Of a stretch of DNA of 64,000 bases, positions 44,248 to 52,991 are shown piece by piece. Each line of letters starts with the position of its first letter. Position 1 is the stretch's first letter. The notes beneath the pieces are model-generated. The model was not told where the DNA came from, searched no databases, and saw only the letters and a list, made by a program, of their open reading frames with translations. Position numbers and translations under genes: made by a program. The stretch comes from Eubacteriales bacterium (GTDB lineage Bacteria; Bacillota; Clostridia; Tissierellales; GPF-1). The DNA lies in NCBI GenBank assembly GCA_030625815.1, contig DAOUQF010000015.1, forward strand, positions 1 to 64,000, in the 5' to 3' direction.

Positions 44248-44418
44248 TTAAATTCACGTCATTATAAACAGGAGCAACCGAAAGTGTCAATGGGATTTGT
44301 TTCACTTTTACGAAATTTCTAATTTGTTAATTTGATCACATTTTTTTATCATAAAAACGATATTTTTTACCAAAAAAAACACTTGTTACTGAAAATCAGA
44401 GGGAATCAAGGAAAAAGC

Positions 44419-44447
44419 TTGTCACCTTCGCTTCTTCGTCATATAAT
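44419..44447 (+). promoter_or_regulatory. Promoter of the ABC-F gene
   Basis: TTGTCA (44419-44424), 17-bp spacer, TATAAT (44442-44447). The rest of the 314-bp gap (44206-44519) is A/T-rich with no gene recognised. Confidence 0.8.
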
Positions 44448-44484
44448 GAAGACCATTGTCAATAGGAAAAGAAACTGAGCCATT

Positions 44485-44519
44485 AAAGGAGGAATAGGGG
44501 GAACTTCCCCCGTATCCAT
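44485..44519 (+). promoter_or_regulatory. Distant ribosome binding site with intervening hairpin
   Basis: AAAGGAGG (44485-44492) lies 27 bases before the ATG, too far for normal use. GGGGG (44497-44501) and CCCCC (44507-44511) can form a hairpin between them, which would bring the site to about 12 bases. No closer site is seen. Confidence 0.45.
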
Positions 44520-46139
44520 ATGATTACTGTATCCAATCTAAGTCTGAACTTCTCGGACAAAAAATTATTTGAAGATGTGAATATGAAATTCACCCCCGGC
44601 AATTGCTATGGCGTCATCGGCGCCAACGGAGCCGGAAAATCGACATTTCTGCGTATCCTTTCTGGAGAACTTGATCCCAGTTCGGGAGATGTTTTTATCT
44701 CAAAGGGCCAACGAATGGCCGTCCTGAAACAGGATCATTTTGAATTTGACGCCCATACCGTTTTGAATACGGTGGTGATGGGTCACAAGCGCCTCTACGA
44801 TATTATGGTAGAAAAAGATGCTTTGTATATGAAAGAAGATTTCAGCACGGAAGATGGCATGCATGCTTCCGAATTGGAAGGCGAGTTTGCCGAACTTGAC
44901 GGCTGGGAAGCCGAAACCACTGCCGAAAAATTATTGATGGGACTGAACATCAAAAAACACCTCCATCAAAAACTGATGAGCGAACTGTCCGGCGACGAAA
45001 AGGTCAAGGTTCTCTTGGCGCAAGCCCTCTTTGGCAATCCGCAGATCTTGATCCTGGATGAGCCGACCAACCACTTGGACATCCGTGCCATTGCCTGGTT
45101 GGAAAACTTCTTGATCAACTATGAGAACATGGTTATTGTTGTCTCGCATGACCGCCATTTTCTCAATAAAGTCTGTACCCACATGGTCGATATCGATTTC
45201 GGGAAAGCAAAAATGTTCCCCGGCAACTATGATTTTTGGTACGAGTCGAGCCAACTCGCGCTTCAATTGTCGAAGGATCAAAACAAAAAACAAGAAGAAA
45301 AGATCAAGCGATTACAAACTTTTATCGCGCGGTTTAGCGCCAATGCATCCAAATCGAAGCAAGCAACCGCACGAAAGAAGATGCTCGACTCTCTGGATGT
45401 CAATGATATTCAGCCCTCATCCCGCCGTTATCCCTTCGTTGGATTTACGCCGGAACGGGAAGCCGGCAAGGACATTCTCTTTGCTGAAAACATCAGCAAG
45501 AGCGTTGGCGGTGTCAAGCTTTTAAACGATGTTTCCTTTACCGTCAACAAGGGCGACAAGATTTGCTTCACTGCGCGAAACCCCGTGGCGAAAACCCTGC
45601 TCTTTCAGATCCTGATGGGAGAAATCGAGCCGGACGAAGGATCTTTCCGCTGGGGCGTAACCACGTCGCAAGGATACTTGCCAAACGACAATGCCAAGTT
45701 TTTTGACACCGCTGACCGCACCTTGGTGGAGTGGCTGCGTCAATACTCGACGGAAAAGGATGAAACCTTTATTCGGGGCTTCCTGGGGAAAATGCTATTT
45801 GCCGGCGAGGAAACACAAAAAAATCCCGCGGTTTTATCCGGGGGCGAAAAAGTGCGCTGCATGCTGTCCAGACTGATGCTGTCTAGCACCAATGTACTGG
45901 TTCTGGATGAACCAACCAACCATTTGGACCTGGAGTCGATTCAAGCGCTAAACAACGGGCTTGTAACCTTCAAGGGCACCATGCTCTTCACCTCCCATGA
46001 CCACAAGTTCAATCAGACAATCGCCAACCGTGTGATCGCGCTGACACCTAATGGTATTGTGGATCAAGCCAGCACTTTTGACGATTTCTTTGAAAACGAA
46101 AATATTCAAAAAAAAATCTCTGATTTAAACGAAGCATAA
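44520..46139 (+). CDS. ABC-F ATPase (YkpA/YbiT-like)
   Basis: 539 residues, two ABC domains without membrane segments. Domain 1: Walker A GANGAGKSTF, signature LSGDEKVKV, Walker B ILILDEPTNHLD. Then the linker with SKSKQATARKKML. Domain 2: a degenerate P-loop (ARNPVAKTLLF) but intact LSGGEKVRC and VLVLDEPTNHLD; such a P-loop is usual for the YkpA branch. ABC-F proteins act on ribosomes in the cytoplasm, in translation or antibiotic protection. Its start region has an unusual distant ribosome binding site. Confidence 0.88.
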   Translation: MITVSNLSLNFSDKKLFEDVNMKFTPGNCYGVIGANGAGKSTFLRILSGELDPSSGDVFISKGQRMAVLKQDHFEFDAHTVLNTVVMGHKRLYDIMVEKDALYMKEDFSTEDGMHASELEGEFAELDGWEAETTAEKLLMGLNIKKHLHQKLMSELSGDEKVKVLLAQALFGNPQILILDEPTNHLDIRAIAWLENFLINYENMVIVVSHDRHFLNKVCTHMVDIDFGKAKMFPGNYDFWYESSQLALQLSKDQNKKQEEKIKRLQTFIARFSANASKSKQATARKKMLDSLDVNDIQPSSRRYPFVGFTPEREAGKDILFAENISKSVGGVKLLNDVSFTVNKGDKICFTARNPVAKTLLFQILMGEIEPDEGSFRWGVTTSQGYLPNDNAKFFDTADRTLVEWLRQYSTEKDETFIRGFLGKMLFAGEETQKNPAVLSGGEKVRCMLSRLMLSSTNVLVLDEPTNHLDLESIQALNNGLVTFKGTMLFTSHDHKFNQTIANRVIALTPNGIVDQASTFDDFFENENIQKKISDLNEA

Positions 46140-46156
46140 ATTTAAACGAAGCAAAA

Positions 46157-46196
46157 AAAGCCTGAGAAAGGTCAAACTTTCTCAGGCTTTTTCTAT
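46157..46196. terminator. Bidirectional terminator
   Basis: AAAAGCCTGAGAAAG/CTTTCTCAGGCTTTTT stem between the convergent ABC-F gene and BMC operon. Confidence 0.9.
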
Positions 46197-46233
46197 GCAC
46201 TTTCATAGATTCAGAAATTCAAATCAATGATTT

Positions 46234-46776
46234 CTACATTTGCTCCAGGAGCGCCTTGCTCGGTTTTGAGATCACATATGCCGATACCCCAAATTCCTGA
46301 TAGAGCGCATGTTGTCGAATCGAATCCACCGCTTGTTTCACCGCCGCCGTTTCACCCGTAAAGGTCAACAGGACTTTGCCTGCGTTTCCGACGTTTCTTC
46401 TCAGTTTCATCAGATCCACGCAGCCTCCCTTGACGGCCAAATCCGCCAATCGAACACCGGCAACCAAGTTTTTGGTTTCCACGATTCCCAGGCTCTTTAC
46501 GTTTCGTTCAACGGGGTTTATCCCCATCGCCTCAATCACTTGCTCAGACAGCTTATAAATTTCATCTTTCGCGATCAATCGATCTCCCGCAATCTGCGCC
46601 CCCGTCGTAGCCGCGCTTTTCACAGCGGCAGCTTCCCCGGCGAAGAGGATAAAAAACCATCCCGGACAAATCGGCTTTGCTTCCAACAAATCGACGGGCG
46701 CAGCCTTTGCAATTGCATCCGCCACCACAAAACCCAGTCCCATATCCTTTAGTTCCATCAATCCGATTGCCTTCAT
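46234..46776 (-). CDS. Second PduT-type Fe-S shell protein (BMC-T)
   Basis: 180 residues from ATG 46776 (AAAGGAG upstream; a TTG lies one codon before). Two BMC domains (about 1-90 and 95-175), with LGIVETKNL starting the second. The motif ICPGWF places a Cys at the position that in Salmonella PduT (Cys38) coordinates a 4Fe-4S cluster at the trimer pore. It is a paralogue of the preceding pduT and the last gene of the operon. Heterotrimers or a second pore type are possible. Confidence 0.85.
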   Translation of the reverse strand: MKAIGLMELKDMGLGFVVADAIAKAAPVDLLEAKPICPGWFFILFAGEAAAVKSAATTGAQIAGDRLIAKDEIYKLSEQVIEAMGINPVERNVKSLGIVETKNLVAGVRLADLAVKGGCVDLMKLRRNVGNAGKVLLTFTGETAAVKQAVDSIRQHALYQEFGVSAYVISKPSKALLEQM

Positions 46777-46794
46777 CAAATCTCCTTTCCGCCC

Positions 46795-47343
46795 CTATAA
46801 CAAGGAGTCAATCATTTCTTTGCTCGGCGAGGAGATGGTAGTCGCATAGATAATCTCACCCGTCATTTGATACTTGTCCAAGCAGGCTTTCACCGCCGCC
46901 TTGACCGCCGCAATTTCTCCCGAGAAAAGAACAAATCCTTTCCCCCCAAGTCCGCGTGCGATCCGAATCTCGATCAAATCAACCTTCGATGCTTTGGCTG
47001 CCGTATCCCCCACCATAACAGAGGTGACGGCCGACATGGTCTCAACCACGCCGATGGCGGAAAGCGAACCGATCTCGCAGGTCGCCGTCAATGCGCTCAT
47101 CACGCTTTTATGGACATTGGACAACACATAGGCGTCGATCAAAAAGAAATCTCCAATCCGCTCGCCCACGGCAATCGCCGTTTTTACAGCGGAAAGTTCG
47201 CCGGTAATCATACTGATATATTTTCCAGGACAGAGGGCTGTCGCTAGAATCAATTCCACATTGGCCGATTTTAAGATCGCATCGGTTGTCTCCATTCCTT
47301 TAGCGATACTCTTGAATTCCAATAATCCGATGGTTGGTTTCAT
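46795..47343 (-). CDS. pduT: PduT Fe-S shell protein (BMC-T)
   Basis: 182 residues, two BMC domains. LCPGKY places Cys at residue 38, the cluster ligand of Salmonella PduT. PduT trimers are thought to pass electrons, or exchange clusters, across the shell for PduS. The ATG overlaps the pduS stop, so the two are translationally coupled. Confidence 0.9.
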   Translation of the reverse strand: MKPTIGLLEFKSIAKGMETTDAILKSANVELILATALCPGKYISMITGELSAVKTAIAVGERIGDFFLIDAYVLSNVHKSVMSALTATCEIGSLSAIGVVETMSAVTSVMVGDTAAKASKVDLIEIRIARGLGGKGFVLFSGEIAAVKAAVKACLDKYQMTGEIIYATTISSPSKEMIDSLL

Positions 47344-48692
47344 TGATCCATCCCCCCTTGCCTTTCATTTCGAATCAAAACCGAATCCTCGCCGAGGGCG
47401 ATCACTTTTCCACTAATGCTGGCGTGAACATTCGATCCCAATTTTCCTTCCGGAATCTTGGCAATCAAATCTCCCTTTTCCACCTGATCACCCGTTGCAA
47501 TAACGGGAACCGACGGTGCGCCAATCCCTTGAGATAAGGAAATTCGGACTTCTTCCACCGCCTCGGGATTTTCTCGAATCGGAGCCGGTACATCATAGAT
47601 TCTGAGTCCCAAATTCGCGATCAATCGATGGGTCGGATAATTGCGATACTCCTTAAACGCTCTCGCCTCTTCCGGTGCTTTGTGATGAGAATTTTCAATT
47701 CCCATTTCCCGCAATTGATCCTTCAGAGAGATATTGAGTTTCCATGGCTGCAAATTCATGATGCATGCGATCTCGCAAAGCCCGCATTCGCAGCACAGAT
47801 ACGCCTCATCCAAGCTGGCGCTAGCATCCCCAAGGGATTGATAACTTGCCATTCGCATCAATTTTGCCGGGTGCAAATCATGCCCCAATTGATAGCGCGG
47901 ACAAATATCCGTACAGAGATTGCAATGACAGCAAGCCGTCTTCGCTTCCTTCAGCATCTGAGAAATCTTCTTTTTCTTCGCTTGAATGCGCATGTGATCG
48001 ACCGGCAAAACGATATAGCCCTTGGAGGCTTTTTTTACCATTACCTGCCGTGGATCTTCGATGAGTTTCCCCATCATGGGACCCCCGTCAATCACCGCAT
48101 ATGGCTCTACCGTTACGCCGCCCGCCCATCTAATCAGGGTTGGAAGCGCCGTGCCCACCGGCACCGCGTAGGTTCCCGGATTTTTCACTTCTCCGGTAAT
48201 CGTCACATAGGTTTCTGTAACAGGTTCTCCCTCAAATGCTTTCGAAAGATTCAAAAGGGTTTCCACATTGACTACTATCACACCCACTTGGAGAGGAATT
48301 CCACCCTCGGGCACAACTTTGCCAACGGTCTCGTAAACTAGAAATTGCTCGTCCCCCGCCGGATAGACATTTGGCATGGCGTAGACACTAATCCGTGGAA
48401 ACGCTTGAACCGCAGCATTCAAGGCGTCAATCGCTCCATGATATTTCTCTTTCAAACCAAAGATTCCCTGCTTCGCGCCAATGACTTCCACCCATTGATC
48501 CAATGTTTTCACTAGAACGATTGCGTCTCGTTCCATCAATTGCTGATCCACCCGCAAGAGGGGTTCGCATTCCGCGCCATTGACCACAAGGGTTTCCGCT
48601 TCCGCGTTCAGTTTGACATGCGTAGGAAAGCCGGCGCCTCCAGCACCGACAATCCCCGCATCTTGAACTTGTTGAATCCAGTCATTCTTCAT
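47340..48692 (-). CDS. pduS: PduS cobalamin reductase (RnfC-like)
   Basis: 450 residues. The N-terminal GAGGAGFPTHVKL and VNGAECEPLL are the flavin/NADH site shared with RnfC and the Nqo1 family. Two 4Fe-4S motifs follow: CCHCNLCTDICP (near 258) and CCECGLCEIAC (near 302). A C-terminal barrel with SNVHASISGKV closes the protein. It supplies electrons for cob(III)alamin reduction inside the compartment. It lies 9 bp after pduP. Confidence 0.9.
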   Translation of the reverse strand: MKNDWIQQVQDAGIVGAGGAGFPTHVKLNAEAETLVVNGAECEPLLRVDQQLMERDAIVLVKTLDQWVEVIGAKQGIFGLKEKYHGAIDALNAAVQAFPRISVYAMPNVYPAGDEQFLVYETVGKVVPEGGIPLQVGVIVVNVETLLNLSKAFEGEPVTETYVTITGEVKNPGTYAVPVGTALPTLIRWAGGVTVEPYAVIDGGPMMGKLIEDPRQVMVKKASKGYIVLPVDHMRIQAKKKKISQMLKEAKTACCHCNLCTDICPRYQLGHDLHPAKLMRMASYQSLGDASASLDEAYLCCECGLCEIACIMNLQPWKLNISLKDQLREMGIENSHHKAPEEARAFKEYRNYPTHRLIANLGLRIYDVPAPIRENPEAVEEVRISLSQGIGAPSVPVIATGDQVEKGDLIAKIPEGKLGSNVHASISGKVIALGEDSVLIRNERQGGMDQ

Positions 48693-48701
48693 GGTTGCCC
48701 C

Positions 48702-50105
48702 CTATCGGATGGCAAAGCCATCAACCAAGACACATCGTCGTTTCCGTGTAAAGGCACTGGCACTTGTCAATCCTTCACCCGTTGGTCCTGCAATGGTAAA
48801 CGTGGTGTATCCTTCTCCGCCAACACCGATTCCCGCATAGGAAGGGCCGTTTTTCACGAAGATGGTGGTTTGAATCACCCGTGCAAATTCTGTCAAGGTA
48901 TCGATGTTTTTCGAGTGAATCATGGCGGTATGACGTAGGCCATGCTCTAATTTTACCCCAAGATCCATTGCTTCCTGCACCGTCTTCACCCGAATAACAG
49001 GCAAAATCGGCATCATCAATTCCTCTTCCGCAAAGACATGGTTTCCCGGTGTCTCGCAGATAATCGCCCGAATCTCTTCTCCCGCGTCAATCCCGATTGC
49101 CTTCAGAATCATCTGGGCGCCTTTCCCGATAAACGCCTTGTTCGGCGCACCGGTTTCCGTAACAACCAAATCACGCAAGCGTGTAATTGTTTCTCGATCC
49201 TCGATCAAATAAGCGCCGTATTTTTGCATCTGAAAAATAAGATAATCCGCGACTTGCTCCACCACAATGCATTCCTTTTCCGAAATACACGGCAGATTGT
49301 TGTCGAAGCTGCAGCCATCGATAATATCTTTTGCCGCTTTCTCAATGTCCGCCGTTTCATCCACAATCACCGGTGGATTCCCCGCGCCCGCTCCAATGGC
49401 CTTTTTCCCGGAGGAAAGCACGGCACGAACAACACCAGGGCCGCCCGTCGCGCAAAGCATAGAGACAAGCGGGTGCTTCATCATGCGACCGACCGCTTCC
49501 ATGCTTGGTTCCGCCACCGTAACGACCAGATTATCCGGAGCCCCGACTTCTTTCAAGGCCTCGTTGATCCAGACAACAGTATCGATACTGATATCTTTTG
49601 CTCCGGGATGCGGACTGAAAACCACAGAATTTCCTGCCGCCAGCATGCCGATGCTATTGCACATAATCGTCTCAGTTGGATTGGTTGAAGGGGTGATTGC
49701 ACCGATGACGCCAAAGGGAGCAAACTCCAAAAGGGTCAATCCGCGATCCCCGGTAAAAACGCCCGATTGCAAATCTTCCACTCCCGGTGTCTTATCCAAT
49801 ACCAATTGATTCTTAATCACCTTATGAGGAAAATTTCCCATCCCCGTCTCTTCCGTAACCCGTCGAGCCATCTCCTCAACCTTCGGTTGCAGATAGGCTC
49901 GAACCGCGTCTATATATCGCTGTCGATCCGCCAGGCTATGCTCGAAATACTTCTTCTGCGCCTTGTATGCGGCTTCAACGGCTTCATCCATGTTCTCAAA
50001 AATTCCAGGCCGGTGAATCGGTTGACATGTTTGGGCGGGTGCCTGATCCAATTGCTGAATCACCATTCGGGTGATCTGTTCAATCTCTTTTAAGGTTGGT
50101 TCCAT
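48702..50105 (-). CDS. pduP: CoA-acylating propionaldehyde dehydrogenase
   Basis: 467 residues from ATG 50105 (AAAGGAG upstream; frame opens at 50159). An N-terminal amphipathic helix (about 1-22) is a cargo-targeting peptide as known for PduP. The aldehyde dehydrogenase fold has SFDNNLPCISEKE with the catalytic Cys, and GPSYAGIGVGG. It makes acyl-CoA and NADH from the aldehyde that the dehydratase produces. Substrate propionaldehyde is inferred from the cluster. Confidence 0.92.
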   Translation of the reverse strand: MEPTLKEIEQITRMVIQQLDQAPAQTCQPIHRPGIFENMDEAVEAAYKAQKKYFEHSLADRQRYIDAVRAYLQPKVEEMARRVTEETGMGNFPHKVIKNQLVLDKTPGVEDLQSGVFTGDRGLTLLEFAPFGVIGAITPSTNPTETIMCNSIGMLAAGNSVVFSPHPGAKDISIDTVVWINEALKEVGAPDNLVVTVAEPSMEAVGRMMKHPLVSMLCATGGPGVVRAVLSSGKKAIGAGAGNPPVIVDETADIEKAAKDIIDGCSFDNNLPCISEKECIVVEQVADYLIFQMQKYGAYLIEDRETITRLRDLVVTETGAPNKAFIGKGAQMILKAIGIDAGEEIRAIICETPGNHVFAEEELMMPILPVIRVKTVQEAMDLGVKLEHGLRHTAMIHSKNIDTLTEFARVIQTTIFVKNGPSYAGIGVGGEGYTTFTIAGPTGEGLTSASAFTRKRRCVLVDGFAIR

Positions 50106-51090
50106 CTTTTTTACTCCTTTCCCCCAAAATACGCGAAAGCGCTGTTTTTGCAATCGCAATGTCCTCTTCTACGGTTCCACCGCTGACACCCAAGGCGCCG
50201 ATCACACGATCATTGTGAAAGATCGGGATACCGCCTCCGAAGAGAACCAATTTCCCTGGGTGAGTGTTTTCAATGCCATATAACATCGCTCCCGGTTGCG
50301 CCAGCTCGCCTACCGTTTCTGTCGGCAGTCGAAACGCTGCAGCCGTAAACGCCTTTCCGCGCGCAATGGCAATACTGCCCAACAAGGCTTGATCCATTCG
50401 CGCCTCTGCAACAGGGTTTCCACCCTCATCGCAAACCGATAAAACAAATTCTACTTGTCCCTCTCTCGCCGCTTCAATCCCGGCGGCAATGATTTCCTGG
50501 GCAAATGCCAGGGTCATCCGCTCGGGCACCCAAAGCCCGGTAGCAAGGGCTTTTGCCGCAATCATTTCAATCTGGTCCCATTGATCCACCATCCTAGCCA
50601 AGGTAAAACAATAATCCGAGACTCGGTTAAAGTATTGCAATAAGATCGGCCGAATCGACTGTTTTTCCGACAAAGCGATCAACCGTCGCTCGCATCTGCG
50701 TAAAATCGTTCGCGCTTGATGAAGGTAGGCGGATGAAAGATTTTCACCTGGATGCACAAATGCCCGAAGGGGCGCCAAGTATCGATCATACTCGTCAATC
50801 CATCCCTCCAGCCGTTTCACATCCTTGTCTTCAATTTTCTGGATCAGCCGATTTCTTCCCTTTTCATCACTGGCAACCTCTGCGCCTGCCAAGAAAAGAT
50901 CTTCTTGAATCGTTTCCAACTGTGCTTTCATCGACAATTGTATTATCGATGCCTTCGCGATTCCCAAGACCGAGCTGCCTTCATCGATTGTCCCATAGGT
51001 TTCAACCAACAAATCCGCTTTCCCAATCCGAGAGCCGCCAAACAAGCCAGTAGTACCGGCATCCCCGGTTTTTGTATACACTTTTGACAT
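50080..51090 (-). CDS. pduO: PduO corrinoid adenosyltransferase fused to a GlcG/HbpS domain
   Basis: 336 residues from ATG 51090. The N-terminal domain (about 1-180) has TKTGDAGTTGLFGG and RRCERRLIAL, the PduO-type ATP:cob(I)alamin adenosyltransferase sites. The C-terminal domain (about 190-330) is GlcG/HbpS-like (AEARMDQALLGSIAIARGKA, GGGIPI), which binds heme or cobalamin-like ligands in relatives. It provides adenosylcobalamin for the dehydratase. Its end overlaps pduP by 26 bp. Confidence 0.92.
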   Translation of the reverse strand: MSKVYTKTGDAGTTGLFGGSRIGKADLLVETYGTIDEGSSVLGIAKASIIQLSMKAQLETIQEDLFLAGAEVASDEKGRNRLIQKIEDKDVKRLEGWIDEYDRYLAPLRAFVHPGENLSSAYLHQARTILRRCERRLIALSEKQSIRPILLQYFNRVSDYCFTLARMVDQWDQIEMIAAKALATGLWVPERMTLAFAQEIIAAGIEAAREGQVEFVLSVCDEGGNPVAEARMDQALLGSIAIARGKAFTAAAFRLPTETVGELAQPGAMLYGIENTHPGKLVLFGGGIPIFHNDRVIGALGVSGGTVEEDIAIAKTALSRILGERSKKDGTNLKRD

Positions 51091-51094
51091 GTCA

Positions 51095-51367
51095 TCACCT
51101 ACCGTATACTTTGACTTCATCCACTATCGCAACAATCGCATAATCCACCGGTGAGTTCTCATGGTTCGCTACCAATCGAGCCGCACCTCCTCGACAAGCC
51201 AACACAACTTCTCCATTGCCCGCCCCAAGGCTGTCGATCGCGACAATCGTCTCACCCTTTGGATTTCCTTCCGGCGTAAGCGGCGTCAGAATGAGCAGTT
51301 TTTCTCCCACCAAACGATCATCTTTTGTTGTTGCAACAACATTGCCAATCACTTTTGCTAGAATCAT
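51095..51367 (-). CDS. pduN: BMC vertex protein (PduN/EutN family)
   Basis: 90 residues from ATG 51367, which overlaps the flavoprotein stop (ATGA). Begins MILAKVIGNVVATTKDDRLV and contains DSLGAGNGEVVLACRGGAAR, the EutN/CcmL signature. Pentamers close the vertices of the shell. Confidence 0.93.
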   Translation of the reverse strand: MILAKVIGNVVATTKDDRLVGEKLLILTPLTPEGNPKGETIVAIDSLGAGNGEVVLACRGGAARLVANHENSPVDYAIVAIVDEVKVYGR

Positions 51368-52152
51368 TTCATCCCTCCGTCCACCCAAATCCATTGGATT
51401 CGGTGTTTTTTAAGTTCCTCATCCGCCAGGGCGGTGAGGATCGTTCCCCGTGGAATCTGAATTTGCTCCACTCCGGATAAATAAGGAATCACATCTCCCC
51501 GGGTAATCACACGCTTGTCAATCCGCGCGATTCGGCATAATTCCGGCAAAGTTTTCACACCATCCGGCTGCGCCGATACATACGCTTGTTCCGGATTAGC
51601 CGCCTTCGCGAAAATAAGATCACGATACAGTTCATCGCTCTTACACCAACGAACCCCGAAGGATTCCAACGTATTGATTACACGATGGCTCATTTCCTTC
51701 ATAGCCATAGGCGATTTTTCCCGCAAAGAAAAATCACATGCATCCTTTGCTGCCCAGACTTCCTTGCCTTGCGACAGGGCCGAACCAATCAAATAGGCCG
51801 CCGGAGTGTCCCAAATCATTTTTGCGATCTTGCTCGCAGTCGTGATGGTCATTACCGGAACCAGAATTCGATTGTGCTCCATCGCCAAGAGCTTGGCTGA
51901 TCCAAAATTGCTATCCAAAGCTTCTGCGCTCATCGGCAGAAAATCCAGTGTTCCAATTTGCCGCGCAGCTTCTGTCACCACGGTTTCTGTCATCCAGCCA
52001 CCGCGCTTCAAATTTTCCGCCACACGAATGCCAGCCGAACGTCCCATGGTACCACCTGTATAAACCAAAAGGACTTTCTTATCCGACACGTCTTTCTGAT
52101 CGATGCGCACCAGCACTTCCTCTACGATGCGATCAATCAACATTTCCGTCAT
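51364..52152 (-). CDS. BMC-associated flavoprotein of unknown function
   Basis: 262 residues from ATG 52152 (GAGGAGG upstream; frame opens at 52179). The N-terminus MTEMLIDRIVEEVLVRIDQK is an amphipathic helix like those of the compartment cargo proteins. The body has a flavodoxin-like fold of the flavoprotein (PF02441) type: LLVYTGGTMGRSAG at the first strand, then SALSQGKEVWAAKDA. It is not the adenosyltransferase, dehydratase or any named Pdu enzyme of Salmonella. It overlaps eutJ and pduN by 4 bp each. A flavin-dependent reduction inside the compartment, for instance of cobalamin, is possible. Confidence 0.75.
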   Translation of the reverse strand: MTEMLIDRIVEEVLVRIDQKDVSDKKVLLVYTGGTMGRSAGIRVAENLKRGGWMTETVVTEAARQIGTLDFLPMSAEALDSNFGSAKLLAMEHNRILVPVMTITTASKIAKMIWDTPAAYLIGSALSQGKEVWAAKDACDFSLREKSPMAMKEMSHRVINTLESFGVRWCKSDELYRDLIFAKAANPEQAYVSAQPDGVKTLPELCRIARIDKRVITRGDVIPYLSGVEQIQIPRGTILTALADEELKKHRIQWIWVDGGMK

Positions 52153-52991
52153 GGCGCCACCTCCTCGTCCATCCCCCAAGCGATCCCAATGGGTGTCACA
52201 AGCAGGGGATAATTCGGTTTTACCACTGGAATTCCCAATATCTTTTCAAAATCTTTTTCAAATTCTTCAAAAGTGGCAGCTCCACCAACCACATAGACCT
52301 CCGATACCCCGTGTCCATCGATGGCTCGTTTTACAATGGTCGCCATCTTCTCAACAACGGGTCGAACCAGCGGATACAACTCAGTCTCCTGTTCGCCGGA
52401 GCGCTTTCGCACTTCCGCCTCTTCAAAAGAGATTCCGTAATTTCCAGCAATCACCAGACTCATATGAGTGCCGCCAGTGGGTTCATCTTCCACTGCTACA
52501 ACTTTCCCATCATGAAGAATGCTGATTCCCGTCGTTCCGCCGCCCACATCAACGACCGCGCCTTCGGTAATTCCCAAGACCACGGCTGCCGCTGTCGGTT
52601 CATCCAATACCCGAATCACCTCAAATCCCGCCGATTCTACCACATTGGTGATCGCCCGGGTATCTCCCGGGGCTATTCCAGGCGGAATCGCAGTTGCCGC
52701 TTCCATCAGTTGAATACCCAGCTGATGCTCCACCTCTGCCTTTAATCGTTTCACAATGCGTACCGCGCCAATATAGTCGACGACAATTCCATCCTTCACA
52801 ACCGAAGCAGCTTCCGCCGCTCCAGCAATGGGATTATTGTTTTCATCTACCACGGTAATCACAATATTTGCGGTTCCCAAGTCGACTCCAACTTTGATTT
52901 TTTTTGGCGCTTCTTTTGCCTCTCCTGATTGAATTAACTCATGAAAAGAGGCAAGATATTCATTGATCCGTGTTAAGTCCATCGGTTTCAT
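52149..52991 (-). CDS. eutJ: EutJ-like actin/Hsp70-fold protein
   Basis: 280 residues. VGVDLGTANIVITVVDENN (phosphate 1), VVDVGGGTTGISI (phosphate 2) and VYVVGGAATFEEF (adenosine loop) are those of the EutJ/Hsp70 ATPase fold, without the Hsp70 substrate domain. In ethanolamine loci it is thought to act as a chaperone. Salmonella pdu lacks it, but Clostridia use it with various compartments. It overlaps pduL and the flavoprotein gene by 4 bp each. Confidence 0.88.
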   Translation of the reverse strand: MKPMDLTRINEYLASFHELIQSGEAKEAPKKIKVGVDLGTANIVITVVDENNNPIAGAAEAASVVKDGIVVDYIGAVRIVKRLKAEVEHQLGIQLMEAATAIPPGIAPGDTRAITNVVESAGFEVIRVLDEPTAAAVVLGITEGAVVDVGGGTTGISILHDGKVVAVEDEPTGGTHMSLVIAGNYGISFEEAEVRKRSGEQETELYPLVRPVVEKMATIVKRAIDGHGVSEVYVVGGAATFEEFEKDFEKILGIPVVKPNYPLLVTPIGIAWGMDEEVAP

